From Epiperipatus broadwayi (taxonomy: Eukaryota > Onychophora > Udeonychophora > Euonychophora > Peripatidae): 64,000 nucleotides of DNA. Where the stretch lies: assembly GCA_028023455.1 (NCBI GenBank), contig JAQFVV010000049.1:3532536-3596535 (forward strand), in the 5' to 3' direction. The notes under the pieces were generated by a model, which did not search any database, was not told where the DNA came from, and was given only the letters and a program-made list of their open reading frames with translations. The translations under genes and the position numbers were made by a program. Below are positions 47,865 to 62,014 of the stretch, one piece after another (the stretch's first letter is position 1; each line of letters starts with the position of its first letter).

Positions 47865-49969
47865 AATTATTATTATTAAATATTTTCTAAATGCACTTGG
47901 TTTCTCAGTTCTTAATTCTTTCATAATTATTTTAATGTTAAAACTTGCTGTCTGTGTTGGCAACCCAAACATATACATATGATTCGATTTAAAATTATTT
48001 TTAGTCAGTTTATTATCAGATATTAATGTCAGTTCAGGGGTCTCTGATCCTCACCAACCATTGAGCTAGTTCCTTGGCACATAGCACTGTGCCGTCGATT
48101 TAGATTTCTACTAATCTGAGCTGGTGAGTTGGGTTTGAACCGACTGAGTTTGAATCTGACTTGCAGTTTAGGTGGTGGGTTTTTCAACTGGTACAATATA
48201 TTGTAATGATCATAGGATCTTTTATAAAATGACATATATTTTATAATAGAATCATTGGTTAACGGTATTACAGATTATGCTTATTACATTTTGCAGTTTA
48301 TTTTTTTTATTTTTGTCCTTTTTTTACTTTTAATTTTATCAAATATAACTATAAAATCATTTGTAAGTTTATGACAGCTTTAACCCAGTGTTTGCACAAT
48401 TAAGCAGAGGGGTAGAATAGCAATGATAGATTAACTATCAATGACATCTATAACTAGATTGAAGCTGCACAAATGCACTGTCCTAACCATTTTTTTTTGA
48501 TCATAGCACTCCTCCATAACTGCTGGGACAGTGCTAATCCTCCAAGACAATTTATTTGTTTTGAGATTAATCTCAGACTCTATTCAGTCATATAAACTTT
48601 ATATAACTGGCATACCTGGATGAAAGGCAAATGAACCCAGTGCTTAAAAATTTATCCAGACTAGCTCCAACATTTTGAACAGGGGACCCAATGCATTAAT
48701 AAAGAATACCTCTCAACAATCATATTAGTCATGGTGACTCAGGTTAATGAAAATGAACAGACCAAGTAATATTTAGTAAACACTTTTTATTCCTACACAC
48801 ACACACACACACACACATACCAATAACTTAATCCTTCAATGACATATATACATTTAACACAGCAAGATAAATATACAATAATTATTAAACAAATTAAGTA
48901 TAATTTAATAATAATTAATTCAGTACATATTTCCTTATAATTTTTTTCATCTGTAATATGTATAGTTCTTTCTCATGACAGTCCATTTTTTTTTAAGTAA
49001 TGTCTAGACATTTATCAACAACTTTAGAATATTTTATATTTACCTAGGTTTTTTTAACTGGGAGATGATGTCATTTACTTTGACAATTGAAACAGTTCTT
49101 TTTCCATGGTTCATGATCTTTTCAGTTTCAGATGCTCCTGGTGTTCCTCATAGCTGGCCATTTAGTCATCAGCGATGATTTCTTTTCCTTTGTCCAAGTT
49201 TCTAACTGATAATAGGAGAGAGTATGCAGCAAGGACATATATTATAGCTGAGGCATTGATAGCTAGAGAGACTGATGGTACTGGGGAGCAGGGCATGAAA
49301 CCCAAAAGAACATTCCTGTATTAGTAATGCATGTTATTGCTTTTCTGACTCTTAACTTTTACAAAATTTTGAAATAACTGATATATCTTTTTTTTCAACT
49401 ATCAAGCCATAGTTTTTATACCTTCCTCTCCTATTGTTCATTTTTATCAATTTTTAGTTTTAATTAAAATGATTAATGTTATCTTTTCTTAGATTAATCT
49501 ACTATCTTATCAGCCAGTTTTTTCAAAATTAATTGCATTCCTGCCAATGAGATAGTTTACAAAGATTACTTTTATTAATCAATTTGCTGTTAATTTTTAG
49601 ATTTAAATTCAATTTCTTTTCATTACATTTTAATATTTATTTCTTTTATAATATTTATTCTTTAATTATAAAAAAAAAAGAGAGTGGGTTATGAATCTTA
49701 ATTTAAACCAGATTCTCTTTCCCATCCTTTATCATTAACACACACAAAAAAAAACACTACTAATGGATCTCATTTCTATTATTTTAATTATTTTTTAAAA
49801 TTTATTTTCTTTATCTACTTTTTTTGTTCTTTTATTTTTTTTTCAAATTATGACACAAACATGTAATTCATATATATATATATATATGTGCATGTGTTAC
49901 ATTATATATATATATATGTTACATCATATATATATATAATACTCAAAGCTAAATGGATTTGTAATCATT
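47865..49969. other. AT-rich, no gene seen; (CA)n at 48795-48819
   Basis: TGTAATGATC at 48203 resembles an LTR start but has no matching end. The segment 48361-48720 is somewhat less AT-rich without an identifiable motif. The minus ORF 48029-48235 has no domain. Confidence 0.45.
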
Positions 49970-50120
49970 AAAAACCAGTCAACACTTAGACAATCCCAAT
50001 ATCAATAGCATTCAACAATTTAATCCATTTTTATTATTAAAAGGAGCTTGTTTTAATAACAGTTTGAAATAGTTGATTGTTATTGATATTGGGATTGTCT
50101 AAATATTGATTGAAAAAGTG
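49970..50120. mobile_element. Small TIR (MITE-like) element
   Basis: The left arm around TTAGACAATCCCAATATCAA (49989-50008) and the right arm around TTGATATTGGGATTGTCTAA (its inverse; the actual right arm has TTATTGATATTGGGATTG at 50080-50097) form TIRs of about 45 bases around about 60 bases of AT-rich sequence. A related arm lies at 41698-41760. No coding capacity. Confidence 0.65.
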
Positions 50121-51580
50121 GTTGTAAAATTATAATTTTTATATATATTTAAATAATCTTAAAGAATATTCAATTTAAAAGATGAGAAACAAATTCATGC
50201 CTGCATAATGCAGGCAAGAATTTTCAAATTGTAAACATTCAGTTAAAGTTTAATATTAATGGAATCTACACAGTCTATGCACACACTTTTTATACCTTCG
50301 TTTGCATATTTCTTTTAGTTTCAGAAAAGGTAGTTTTTATTTTTCTATGATAAAAAAATAAAAATTTTGTGATAATTTTTGTGATCAGCTAAATTAAATT
50401 TTTTTGTTTTTTTCTTAGATTTTTTAATGTTAAGAAAATAATATACATCGTAAAAAATACATAGAAAAAATACAACTTTTTATCATTGTATTTTGAAGAC
50501 TGAATGTATTTTGAAGACTGATGGTAAATCTTTATTTTTATTAATTTTTTAATTATTATTTGTATTTATATTTGATAAAAAATATATGCAAAAAATTATT
50601 ATTGAAACTAACATATACACTGATTAAAAAAAATAGCTCATGATTGTGTAAATTTATATCGTGAATTATCTGCATTTTTTGGTATGATGTGGGATTGGGT
50701 ACAATATTTGAATTAGGTGATATGAGACAAAGATAAACATATTTTGCAAAAATTATAACCCAATTTAGATTTTTTTATAATGTCTTGTCTGCATTTTAAT
50801 AATAATAAAAATAAGTAAATGCTAAAAGTAAAGATTTTGACAGTACATAAACTTAGGTTGATTATACACTACTGCAATGTAAATTTCAGAGTTGCATATC
50901 AAATTCAAAGAGACATGACAGTTGATAAAGCTTATTATTAAATTTATGGTCATAGTAGCATGAAGCAATATGAGCCCTCAAACCTATAAAGATAATGATA
51001 CTATATCACACTGACTCTAAACTACTAACTTATGTACCTCAAACTTAACTTTATAATAAATTTAGTATTTCATTCACTTTTTATTTTATTTTATTTTGCT
51101 TTGTATATAGTGACTATTTTAATAGTAATTTTTAATAAATTACAAACACTATTGAAGTTCTTTATTATAATATTTAAATCATAAATAATTATTGATCAAT
51201 ATTAATTACTTGTTATAAGGGATGTTATTAGGGATAACATATTCATTGCAAACCCTCTTATGGAAATACATTTTGAAAAGCTAATTAGGCAAAATGAAAG
51301 GTACTAATGTCTTTATTCTATGAAGTTTTCAAGTGATGGATTACCTTAGGTAAGTGTTATTATATACCTTTTTTTTTTAGAAATTTTATGGTGACTCCAA
51401 CTAAACTAGTAACAAAAATATAATTTTGAGCTGTATGCATGGTAATTTTGAATTTATGAAATAATATGAAAATAATTATTAGAAATATTAACTTTTATTC
51501 TTTTTTTATTACTTTGAATATCAATAGCTATATTTTTTTCAGGTTAATTAAATTCTTTGGTGTTTTATGTTTAAAACAAT
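50121..51580. other. AT-rich, no gene seen
   Basis: An 18-base direct duplication (TGTATTTTGAAGACTGA) at about 50488-50522; otherwise no recognised feature. Confidence 0.55.
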
Positions 51581-51584
51581 ATAT

Positions 51585-53691
51585 TGTAACGATCCGGAGA
51601 ATAGCACTTAACGTAATCTGCACTACAGGGCGCCATCTAGGTATTTGAACCTAGAAAAATTTATAAAGTAGGCAGATACGTAAGTAAAAAAAAAAAAATT
51701 TTTTTTTTTTTTTTTTAAATTTTAATTCCGGTCATTAGCCCAACTCACTAGCTCAGGGAGTAGCAGAGATTTAATAATATAATATAAGAGTATATATATA
51801 TAATAAGCCACTGCCAGTAATTAACATACAAACATTTATTTATGCATATATATATATAAGATTGAAAATTGTTTTAGTATCAGTTTACACTTTAACATTT
51901 AACATTATTTTTTTAACTTTACCTTAGATTTTTAATTTACATTTTAATTTCTATTATATTATAAGTTTACATTTTAATTAAGTTCGCACAGATGGGATTA
52001 TAAAAGCTTGTTTTAATATGTTGCATATAGATGGTTACATAGATTACACGGTTAAGAACATTTCAAAGTAAACATAAATGATCAAAATATAAAATCATTG
52101 ATACTGACAATTGCAGAGGGAAATTTATAAGTAACCCAATAGTATTCACCATAAGATACTTGCATTGTCACCAATGACTTAAAAGACATCCGAATGAATA
52201 CATTTTAGATACTCACCGTAAGGTATCATTATTTATCGAATGTCTATATATTTCGATGAAATATGAAAACCCAAAACATACTTAACCGATAACCAATCCA
52301 TGCAAGCGTCTATAAACAACTTAAATTTAATGCATTTTTATTTAGGGTCGAGTATGAATAGACTACATAGATTTGCATTTGAAAATAAAATATTCTATCC
52401 CTATTTAACCTTAGGCTAAAATTCGCAGTCAAACTGGCATCAATTCATCTGATACATTGATGTATTCAAAGTAATATGGAATACGACAGCACCAAAAAGA
52501 TTAAGAGAAGACATTGACTCTCATCAGATAGGAATATTACATCTATCTAATGAGAAGAACAATAAAAAAAAACTCCATAGAAAGGAACTGCATTCTCCAT
52601 CTTATAATTCCTTTCATAGGCAAACGGGTGAGTGCGGCGTATATATAAACGATTCTGCCAGTAGCGAATCTCCGACTACATCTACTAACTACATCAATAT
52701 ATCCAATCCATTGACCCAATCTAACAATGAAACAAATAACCTAAGATTACCCTCCCCTAATATAACTTTACAAATCTATACAGCCATTCACGCCCGACTT
52801 AAGTTTAACATTTATATAATTTAACTTAATGGAAAACAGAAATCATAATAAAACTTAAAGAAATACATTAAATAAATGGAAATGATTTTAAATAAATAAA
52901 TAAAAAATACATCAAATAACATTATTAATAAATTAAGTTGGTCAGATAGGATAATATTGCAATCATTTAAATATGGAAAATTTTAATTTAATGTTCATTA
53001 TTTATAAAGTTCTTATGGTTTAAAACAGTTCATCTTTATCCGTTGCTTGCCATGAATGTGAATTCCCATGCCATCCTCAAAAGATTGGTATCCATTTAGC
53101 CGTTGTTTATTTATTTATTCGGAGGTTTTTTAGTTTAGTTGGTCCTCAATGTAGAAAACGATAGTTCACCTCTCTTTCTTTCTTTGGCAAAACTGAAGGG
53201 ATTGAATCGTGCGTCTCTTCAGATTGACTTAACATTACATCATCAATGTGATGATCCTTTTCGTTGAGGTCTGATTTCCCAATGGATTTATTTCATTTGC
53301 TAAAAGTTTCTATTGTTTTCCTAACTGACCGATGTTTTTACATTTTAATGCCCAAGGCTGGTTTACATTTGACTAATTAAATTTATCATTTCCATTTCTG
53401 ATTAATTAACCTGTTTTCCAATTCAAAGATATATTTAAAGATAAATTTAAAGATATAATTTTATCTCCAAATCTTTTTAAAATTTAGTTTTAAAATACTT
53501 TTTCTTTAATAAAGTTTTATTTTAATAATTTTTCATTATCTGTATAATTTAATATATACGAGTTTAAGATGATATTTAATTTCAATTTTTAATTCTTAAA
53601 GAAAATTTTTAAATGTGAACTTTTTAATTTACTTTCATGTTTAATAAATAAAAAAACAACAACAATGTAACGAACGTCTGTGCTCGTTACA
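51585..53691. mobile_element. Solo LTR (about 2.1 kb) with ATAT target duplication
   Basis: Begins TGTAACGATCCGG (51585) and ends GCTCGTTACA (53691), giving the complementary ends TGTAACGA/TCGTTACA, with ATAT directly outside both ends (51581-51584, 53692-53695). A TATA-like GGCGTATATATAAACGATTC lies at 52637-52656 in a locally GC-richer patch, suggesting plus orientation. No gag or pol, so it is an LTR left by recombination. Just inside the right end, TGTAACGA (53666) repeats the terminus and can pair with the final TCGTTACA. Ends resemble those at 32476 and 32710, but the body is not alignable with them by eye. Confidence 0.75.
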
Positions 53692-53695
53692 ATAT

Positions 53696-54767
53696 ATATT
53701 ATGTCATTTTTGAGTAATATAAAGTTAAGTTATGATAAAATTTATGGCTTAACATAATTTTTTAAATATTCAATATGGCTGCTTTGCAAGCGAAGAGGTT
53801 AATATATTTTATAAATTGTTTTTTTTTAATGTAATTTTTTTAGATTAATTAATTAAAAATGATGAATGCATAAACATCTTAGATATTATAAAGTAGTAGT
53901 TTAATAGATAAATGAACTAATTAAAATATTTAAAAATAGGAAAACAGCTATAAAGGAAAATATTTAATGAACAAACAAAATATGTTAAAGTACAGTTTTA
54001 TAAAAGACAGAAAACAACAGTAAGTTGTGGCAACAGTTTTGAGTTGGATTCGATTTGTCGTGGAGAGAATTTAAAAATTGCAGAGTAAATCACATATCAT
54101 TACTTTTTAAAATAACTTATTTTATTTTCATGGACTGGTTAAACATGAAAAGACTTGGACTAGTTGCTGATGGATATTTGAAAGGATATCTGTCCTGATC
54201 ATTGTGCATCTAATAGGGACAAACCTATATCAGAAATGCCCCTTGAAGGTTCTATTTATAGCTTTTTACTTTCCTAAAAAATGTGAAATTTATACTAAAG
54301 CATAATTCCAGACTATATATAGAATGAATGTTAAGAAAAAATCTGCCTTTTAGATACATTTTACTACTATTGAAATTTTATAAAAAAAATTATCTGATAA
54401 TAATTATGCTTTTAAAATTTATTTATATCTGCAATTTTAATAATTTATATGAATTTTTAATTTTAATTTATGTAATAATTTTAATGTTTTTTTTGTATTA
54501 ACTCTTTATATATCAAATTTGCTCATGCGATGTATAAATACAATATACACACATACATATAGACTAAATTAATAATTAATTTTTTAAAAAAGTTTTTTAA
54601 TCGTTATTGTAAAAACTTTTTACCTTTCAGGAGTGACATTATTTTACAAGCTTATAAAACAACTTTGTTTTTTTCCTAAAAAAAAAAAAACTAAAAAGAA
54701 GATAATTTTTAAAATTACATTTAATATGAAATTAATCCTGAAGAAACTTCCAGAATTATATTCAATT
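53696..54767. other. AT-rich, no gene seen
   Basis: No repeat copy or coding motif recognised. Part of the plus ORF 54633-54836 reads through the FB1 fragment that follows. Confidence 0.5.
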
Positions 54768-54830
54768 AAAAAGGATTTAAACTCAGACTTTCAAGTTTTC
54801 TACATCTACCCACTCCATCTTGCAAATCCC
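54768..54830 (-). mobile_element. FB1 end fragment
   Basis: AGGATTTAAACTCAGACTTT followed by CAAGTTTTCTACATC matches the FB1 terminus in minus orientation (compare 31718-31755). Only the outermost 50-60 bases remain. Confidence 0.6.
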
Positions 54831-55531
54831 TTCTAATTACATTAAGTTAAGTGTAGACAATATATTTGCATTTTATTATTTATTTAATAATTGCTAATAT
54901 TATTTGGAAATGACTAAATTTTCGTGAATTGTTAAATAAATCTCTAGTAAATAAGTGTTGTTAAATTTAGATTTTATCTTGATAAATTTTCTGTTTCATT
55001 ATTAAATTATTAAACTGTATCTTCTACATAGTCACTCTTAGCACGTACAGTCTTAGCGTTTTAGTGAACTAGTTGAAAACAGTAAACCATATAAAAAGGA
55101 TATTTTGTGGTTAGTTTAATCTAGAAGTAATAAATATTATTGTGTACTATTGGTTGACGACATGACAATATATGATTCAGAACATTCTGGTATTTAGTAT
55201 AAGAATAAGCATGCACTATATAAATCTTTTATCATTGATCATATTAATCTTGCATAGATGAAGTATCATTTTCTCTACCTACTGACACAATTTCCAGTTA
55301 AATACTGTTTTATTTCTATAATTCTCTTATTACACATATTTTTAGTTACTCATAAATAGTGCTCAAATTGTGGTTACTAATTGCTTAATTTATGCAATTA
55401 CTATTTATTTGGTAATGTGTGTTCTGAACATCATTATCAATGAGTTATCCTGATGCTGTCTTCATTTTATTTTGCATGTCATTTCATTTATTGATTATGT
55501 TATAATAATATATATATATATTCAAATGTTT

Positions 55532-55572
<41 letters not shown>

Positions 55573-58384
55573 ATGTTTCCTGAATATATGGGATAAGGCA
55601 AGTTTTATATATGTCTAAAAATTTCATATGAAAAAAAGGGGAATACAATTGGATTAATGTTTCCATATGATCATATTTAATAAAAAAGCTAGATATATTA
55701 TTTTTTAACTAGGTTTAAAGTTTATATCTAAGCTAAAAATGATGTGGAATCGTACCAAAAGTGTGAGTGTGGAAATCTTGACACTTAGATAAATTATAGT
55801 AATTTGATATTTATGATTATTAAATGTATAATAAAGATATGTATAAGAGGTTGTTACTTGGTCATACTGAAATATATTGTTTCAGAAGGAAATGCATCTA
55901 AGGGACAATTAATCTTTTTCAGACAGGATGAAGTGGAATTTTCATATATAGAAAAAAGAGGAATGATGTTGAATTAATAAGAGTATGCTGTTATATTTAA
56001 TAGTAATTAAAAAAAAATTGTCCATTATATTGGCTGAAAAAGATATAATAAACATGAGCATAAATAAATGAATAGTGATAATCATTAATGTATTTATCTA
56101 AGATGATGGGCTACAAGACTTGAGAGCAGAAAGGCAGGTATATTGTAACTGTCCAAAGGTTGTATCTCACCCGCAAAATACCCAACAGTAATTTGCATGG
56201 GATCTCCTCATTCCAACATCACAGAATAAACAATATTTTTTTATAGTCTTGCTAAAACCAGCTAGATACATGAGACTCTCTATCATATTCAAATTAAATT
56301 ATTGACTGCAAAATAATGACAAATTCTAAAAATAATGAGACCCTGCAATTTATTTACAATTTTTATAACACACACAATAGCATAAATCAATTACCCTGAC
56401 ATTAAATAAGTTAGTATGATTAATTATTTATGGATTCAATAATTAAGTTTAGGCATAGATAATACATGGAATAATACAATAAAATACATTCTCAATTGTT
56501 TCTGAACAGAGATAAACTTGCTAATTAGAACAACAATTACAACTAATTATTATTATTACAGTTTAAGATTTAATAAACCTATAGTTTGTCTACATCCTGA
56601 ATTCATTAACTATTTAAAAAACTGGACTACTATAAATACATTCAGGCCATAATGCAAGTAATTAATTAAACACTATATGTGCAAATGTAAGAAACAGGAA
56701 AACAACATTTATGGTACATTATCTATGAATATACAAATTCATGTGACTAGGAATACACCATATAATAGGAATTTTTATCTATCACATACTATTGTAAAGA
56801 TATTAAGCATAAGAGTGACTGACAGTCCCAAACAGTAGCATCCAAGATGTATAAAAAAAACAAAGCAATATCAATCTACCGCATACCATAGCTCAAAGTA
56901 GGATCATGACTGCAAGTGACCAGCAATCACAATGGTATAACAATCTTTGATGAATAAATACAACACATACAAATGAATCTTATATATAAACTAAACTGCC
57001 TGAAAAAAGTTACTGCATTTCACTTGTATCTTTCCCCAATACTAGAGAATAATTTGCTTAAAATTATAAACTATTAAAGGATAACAAAAAAAAAAACCAA
57101 TCTTAATTTATTTGGTCTATGCAGCCTGTTTTTATTTGTAGAAAATGTAATTACTGGTTTTTAAAATAATAAGTTTATCAGCATGACCAAGGATTGCAAT
57201 TAAAAAAAAACTAATTACTTTGCATAAAAATGTACTCTTTTCTTACTATTTACACTGACTGAATTGTGACATGATTAAATAAAATAACAGAGAAATCCTT
57301 TATCATACTAGTTTATAAACAGATTTACAAAATAAATAACAATAATTTATAAAAATACTTTCAGGATAATGGAGATACTTCATATTAGTAGTAGAGATTT
57401 ATATAAAATATTTTTAAAGTTCATACCCATTTCATTTGACTCACTTTTAGTGGACTTTGTTTATTCAATCATAGCTGTGGTGGCTGTACATTTTAATTAG
57501 GCAGTATTGGACAATAGTTTACTTGTTTATTGATGGCTGGTTTCTCCCCATGGCAGTAGACACTCAATGTTTAAGCATATAATGGACACAACACTATTTG
57601 TATATTAGCTGATGGCTCATTTTCATACTTCTCTAAGGATTTTTGGCCCACACTCTGCTAGCAAGAGTGAATCAGATTGTGGTTTCTCTACTCTTCCATT
57701 GTATTTTTCAACACTGAGCATAATAAGTATATTGAAGACACAATCAAGAACAAATCAGTAGCAATAATGATTCAGCAGTAATCAGTAATAGTTCAGGAAT
57801 CAAAAAAATATATATCACAATAATTTAACCCCATACTTATAATTCCTAGAGTTCAGCTTATCAGAAAAATTAGATACATCTGTTATTTCAATCCATTGAT
57901 CTATTAATGGCAGATAACTCTTAAACTTCATTTGGTCTCTGACTTATTTGTCCAATCCTGACATTTATAAAATTTTTATCTTTAAAAAGGACTATCAGAC
58001 TAAATTACATAAAACACTTATCTCCTTAATTAATCAATCTGTTTATAAGAATTTTAATTACATTTGCTAATGCAATTTCCACTTTATAATTATAAAATAT
58101 CTTTATAAATGTTAATAAAAAAATATTTTGCTTTAAATTACTTTCAAAATAATCTTATAATTAATCATACTGTATACATTTATCTGGGCATATAAATTAT
58201 ATAATTTTCATTTATTACAATTGTTGAAAATCTTTACTTTTAAAATAAACTTCTAATTTTTAAATTACAGACATGAAGCATATATAAATATCACTTCAAT
58301 ATATATATATATATATGGAAAGACATTAAATTGTTCCATCTAAAACATTCATTAAAATATTGTATTACAATACATATATAATTA
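54831..58384. other. AT-rich, no gene seen; direct repeat at 55510-55582
   Basis: TATATTCAAATGTTTCCT is repeated on either side of an (AT)n tract (55517-55534 and 55563-55580). 56144 onward (TGTAACTGTCC) has an LTR-like start but no convincing end. The stretch 56160-57000 is slightly less AT-rich, with no ORF. Confidence 0.45.
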
Positions 58385-58441
58385 AAGAGGATTTGAACCC
58401 AGACTTTCAAGCTTCGTACTATCATTTACTCTATCTAATAT
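58385..58441 (-). mobile_element. FB1 end fragment
   Basis: GAGGATTTGAACCCAGACTT, then TCAAGCTTCGTACTATCATT and TACTCTATCT match the terminal FB1 segment (compare 25362-25415), with the T-arm-like GGATTTGAACC intact. Confidence 0.7.
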
Positions 58442-61076
58442 ATATTTTCCAACTAGTTGCACAATTTCTCATAGAATTTAGAAAGGCATTATAATGAAGT
58501 TTTGTTAATTGTTAAAAGAGAATTCCAATTAATCATTTCTGTTTACACACTGAAATTAGAAATAAAAAGTTAATAATTTTTTTTTATTGTTTTGTTGTAA
58601 AGTGCATATGTAATTGTAAAACACAGTTATATTTGGTATTTTATTTATTTGAAGAAATACTAAATTTTTTTTTAAAAAAGAGACACACTGCTTTTTTTAT
58701 CATGTAATTAAATTTTAAAACAGAAGGTGTCACCAAACAACATAATAAAATTTGAAAAGCAAGTGTCATTTTAAAATAATATTAATGTTATAAAATTGGA
58801 AAATATGTAATGATAAAAAATATAGCAGATTGTTATTTGGAAATTTTTTAATGTGAATTAAGTATAAATTTAGCTCTAAATTAAAAGTACAGGATGACAG
58901 AAAGATGTATCTTGTTTTCAAAATTATAGAAGTAATAGCTATGAGTTTGGAAGCAGTCCAGTTGATAATCTACATTGTATATTGAGAAGCCACTATGAGA
59001 ACCTTGAAACTCAGTTTAAAATATCAAACATGCATTGCTAAGTTTCCCCGAATTCATCTTCCATTTCTTGATGGTCTGTATGGTATATGTTTCTGAAATG
59101 TTACTCTGACTCATACACTTATAAAATTTGTCATGAAATAATAAATTTAAATAAAAAAGAATCTATGTCCATTCACTTAAATATTTCAAGATGACTATCA
59201 GAAGATTGTTCCTGACAAGAAATTATCTAAAAAGACTATCCAAAAACTAATAATATATTTCCGAGAATAAGAACCATAAAATATGAAAAGATACTTAGAA
59301 TTGAAATATGCATATACTTAACTAAACACTGATAAGCTATTTCATTATACTATAATATATTTTATTTAATAAAGACATTTTTCTTTTTTGGAATGTAAAA
59401 TGAAAAAAAGTAAATATTGTTTTTTACTATTATATTATTCTGTGTATGCAGTTATATAATATTTTACTTTTATAAGATAGATATTAATATTCACTTTCAT
59501 TAAATATGAAAAGAGTTAGAATTTCCTTAAAAAGAAAAAAAAAACATGTGTAAATATTGTTCTTTTATTTTATTATTTTTATCCCATTTTGCAATTATAT
59601 AATATATATTTTTAATTATAAAGTAAACATTAATTCTTTCCTTTAAATATGGTCAGACATAGAAGTCACTACTAACAATATTAATTATGTAAATGTATTT
59701 GAATTAAAATATTATATTTAATCACAGGCAATTAGAAATTACTTATCTGATCAATCTTTAAAGTTATTATATATATATTATAAATATTACAGGTAATAAT
59801 TGTTGAAACTATGAAGCAGAGAATATTAATTCTAATAATCTTGTTTGTTATTAAATATGTTATTTTTAAAATTTTACAAATTTTATTTTCACATTTATTT
59901 GTTCTAATTATTTTTGCATGTTGCGTTGTTGTTTAAATTGAATGTCTGGAAATTTTTCAAGTCATAACTAATCAAACCCTTCAAGTCTAATTTCTAGTTG
60001 GTGAAATAATGTGAGAACTAATTATTTTGGGAGGCATTAAACCCATTATCAAGAATAAGGCTTTCTTTAACTTGAAATGGTATCCAGGGTGAAATCAATT
60101 TGTCAAAATAAAATTAAAGACTAGTTCTTGAAATGGGTGCAAATTTTTCAAATTACATAATAATTGATTCTAATTTATAGAAGTTAAAATAATTAAGAAA
60201 TACAACTGTTGTATTTTATATTGAGTTTGTAATTATTAATTTAATTATGGAGAAGTTTCAGTATGATTATTTCAAAGGTGGCAAATGAAGAGTTATGTTA
60301 TTTGCACCACCTAATTAGGAAAACTTTAAAAAAAAGAGTTAAAATAAGTAAAAGGGTCTGATCCCATTGCAATTTATATATATCAAATATTAAATTTAAT
60401 TACAATTTTTTCCTAAATTTTTGACTTCATAATATATGACCTCCCAATGTCAATCACTTAATCTTAAAGAATAATGCTCTTTATGTATTTAAATATTTAT
60501 AAATAATTTTGATAAAAATATAGTCATTGCAAAATTTATTTTTTAATTTTTTTTGTGTTTATTTTTTTTTTTTGCCAAGGAGTTAGAGTAGTTATAATCT
60601 TCTACAAATGGCTACTAATAAAACATTAAAAAAATTCTGGTGCTTTTTTTTTTTCAAAATACTTGTCTAAATTAACTCCAATTAACAAATTCATTAAAGG
60701 TATATTCATTTGCATAATAAAATACATTCAAATCATAGCAAACTTTTTAAAAAAAATAATAATAGTGAAATGTTACCATGGTGATGTATCACCAAGTTCA
60801 TAAAATATCCCTAATTCAGTACTTCTTCTTAATTATAGGTATCTAAATAAAAGATTATTATCAAATAGCCACCTGGGTTCACAATCAGAAGATATCCTCC
60901 ACCTTTGATTACCAACTGCTACCTTGGCTGGAGAATGAGGTTACAGCTTCTTGGAAATAAGATCATAATTTACTTTGCTACGATTATAAATATTTAATAA
61001 AAAAAACATTCACACACATCGTCTTGTTTTCAAAAAAACTGAACTGATCTTCATTAAAATTTTTTCAGGAAACTGC
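58442..61076. other. AT-rich, no gene seen
   Basis: Homopolymer-rich sequence without recognisable motifs. 60870-60980 is slightly GC-richer, but no frame is open with a domain. Confidence 0.55.
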
Positions 61077-61190
61077 AAAATGCATCTTGGAGGTTATTTG
61101 CCTTTTATTGTATCTTTATTTATATGAAATTATTTATGAAATAAAAAATAATGGAGAAATATGAAAGTTGTTTATCTATAAAAAACTGAG
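61077..61190 (+). repeat. Dispersed repeat R2, copy 3 (diverged)
   Basis: AAATGCATCTTGGAGGTTAT, then TTGCCTTTTATTGTATCTTT, matches 30196-30240 with substitutions and an insertion. As at 30196, it lies shortly upstream of a 5'-truncated RTE copy. Confidence 0.7.
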
Positions 61191-61806
61191 AAGAAAAAAT
61201 ATGTTATTTCTTAGTCTTAAACTTAGAGGTAAAAAGCGAAAGCAATCCATTTATATTCATGTACTATATGAAATGGAGAAAATTAATCATAGAATTAAAC
61301 TTGGTTGGAGTGCTTTTGGTAGAAATAACTTGATACTAAAAGGAAATATGCCTATGTGTTTGAAAAGAATGGTTTTTAACAAATGTGTTTTACCAGTTCT
61401 TACTTATGGATCTGAGACTTGGACACTTAATAGAAGAGCAATACAGAGACTTCAGACCACTCAAAGGAGTATGGAGAGATGTATGTTGGGAGTAACAAGA
61501 AGAGATCGAAAACGCAATGTATGGGTAAGACAACAAACAGGTGTTACTGACCTTATTGAAAAAATTAAAAGATTGAAATGGAGTTGGGCTGGACATATTG
61601 CTAGAAGAAATGATAATAGATGGACAATTGAAATTTTAAACTGGATTCCAAGAGATTGTAAAAGACCCAGAAAGAGACCACATGTGAGATGGATGGATGA
61701 AATAAGAAAATGTGCAGGGGTGTTATGGAAAAGAGAAGCTAAAGATCGGAGAAGATGGATTAAACTTGGAGAGACCTTCATCCTGCAGTGGATTGATAAT
61801 GGATGA
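61168..61806 (+). pseudogene. Open frame over the truncated RTE C-terminus
   Basis: A 212-codon frame whose first about 35 codons are flanking sequence joined by chance to the RTE C-terminal region (from INHRIKLGW). It lacks the endonuclease and the catalytic RT palm, so it encodes no functional transposition protein. It is open because the insertion is young. Confidence 0.85.
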
Positions 61807-61824
61807 TGATGATGATGATGATGA
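61270..61824 (+). mobile_element. 5'-truncated young RTE copy
   Basis: Homology to the intact RTE starts at ATGGAGAAAATTAATC (about 61273, matching 28248) and runs to the 3' end, closing in (GAT)n to 61824. The coding part (61277-61806) keeps the frame and differs from the intact protein at only four of about 176 residues: F to L, D to N, V to A and R to K. Classic LINE 5' truncation, recent. Confidence 0.92.
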
Positions 61825-61889
61825 CTATATGAATAATTCCAGACTAATAACAGCTACAATGAGAAGAATGAGTTAAATGAATATTAAGA

Positions 61890-62010
61890 ATTTCTTCTTT
61901 TTTTTTTCTCCATATGTCATAGCATCGGCCGGGGGGGCGAACCCGCAACAACCGTCTGCAAACAACTACTTGCTTGCAAGGCGGCTGCGCTGACCTCTTG
62001 GCTAACAAAG
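61890..62010 (-). mobile_element. tRNA-derived SINE copy 2
   Basis: On the minus strand: TTAGCCAAGAGGTCAGCGCA (A-box TAGCCAAGAGG matches TRGYNNARNGG exactly), GCCGCCTTGCAAGCAAG, GGGTTCGCCCCCCC (B-box-like), CCGATGCTATGACATATGG and an A-rich tail (61890-61911 as T on the plus strand). It is the least decayed copy of the family here and clearly more GC-rich than its surroundings. Confidence 0.85.
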
Positions 62011-62014
62011 TCCT

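Noticed and set aside
56144-58370. Possible LTR starting TGTAACTGTCC with ATAT before it
   Set aside because: The only candidate end (GTATTACA before ATAC) gives an imperfect target duplication in low-complexity sequence, and no second copy was seen.
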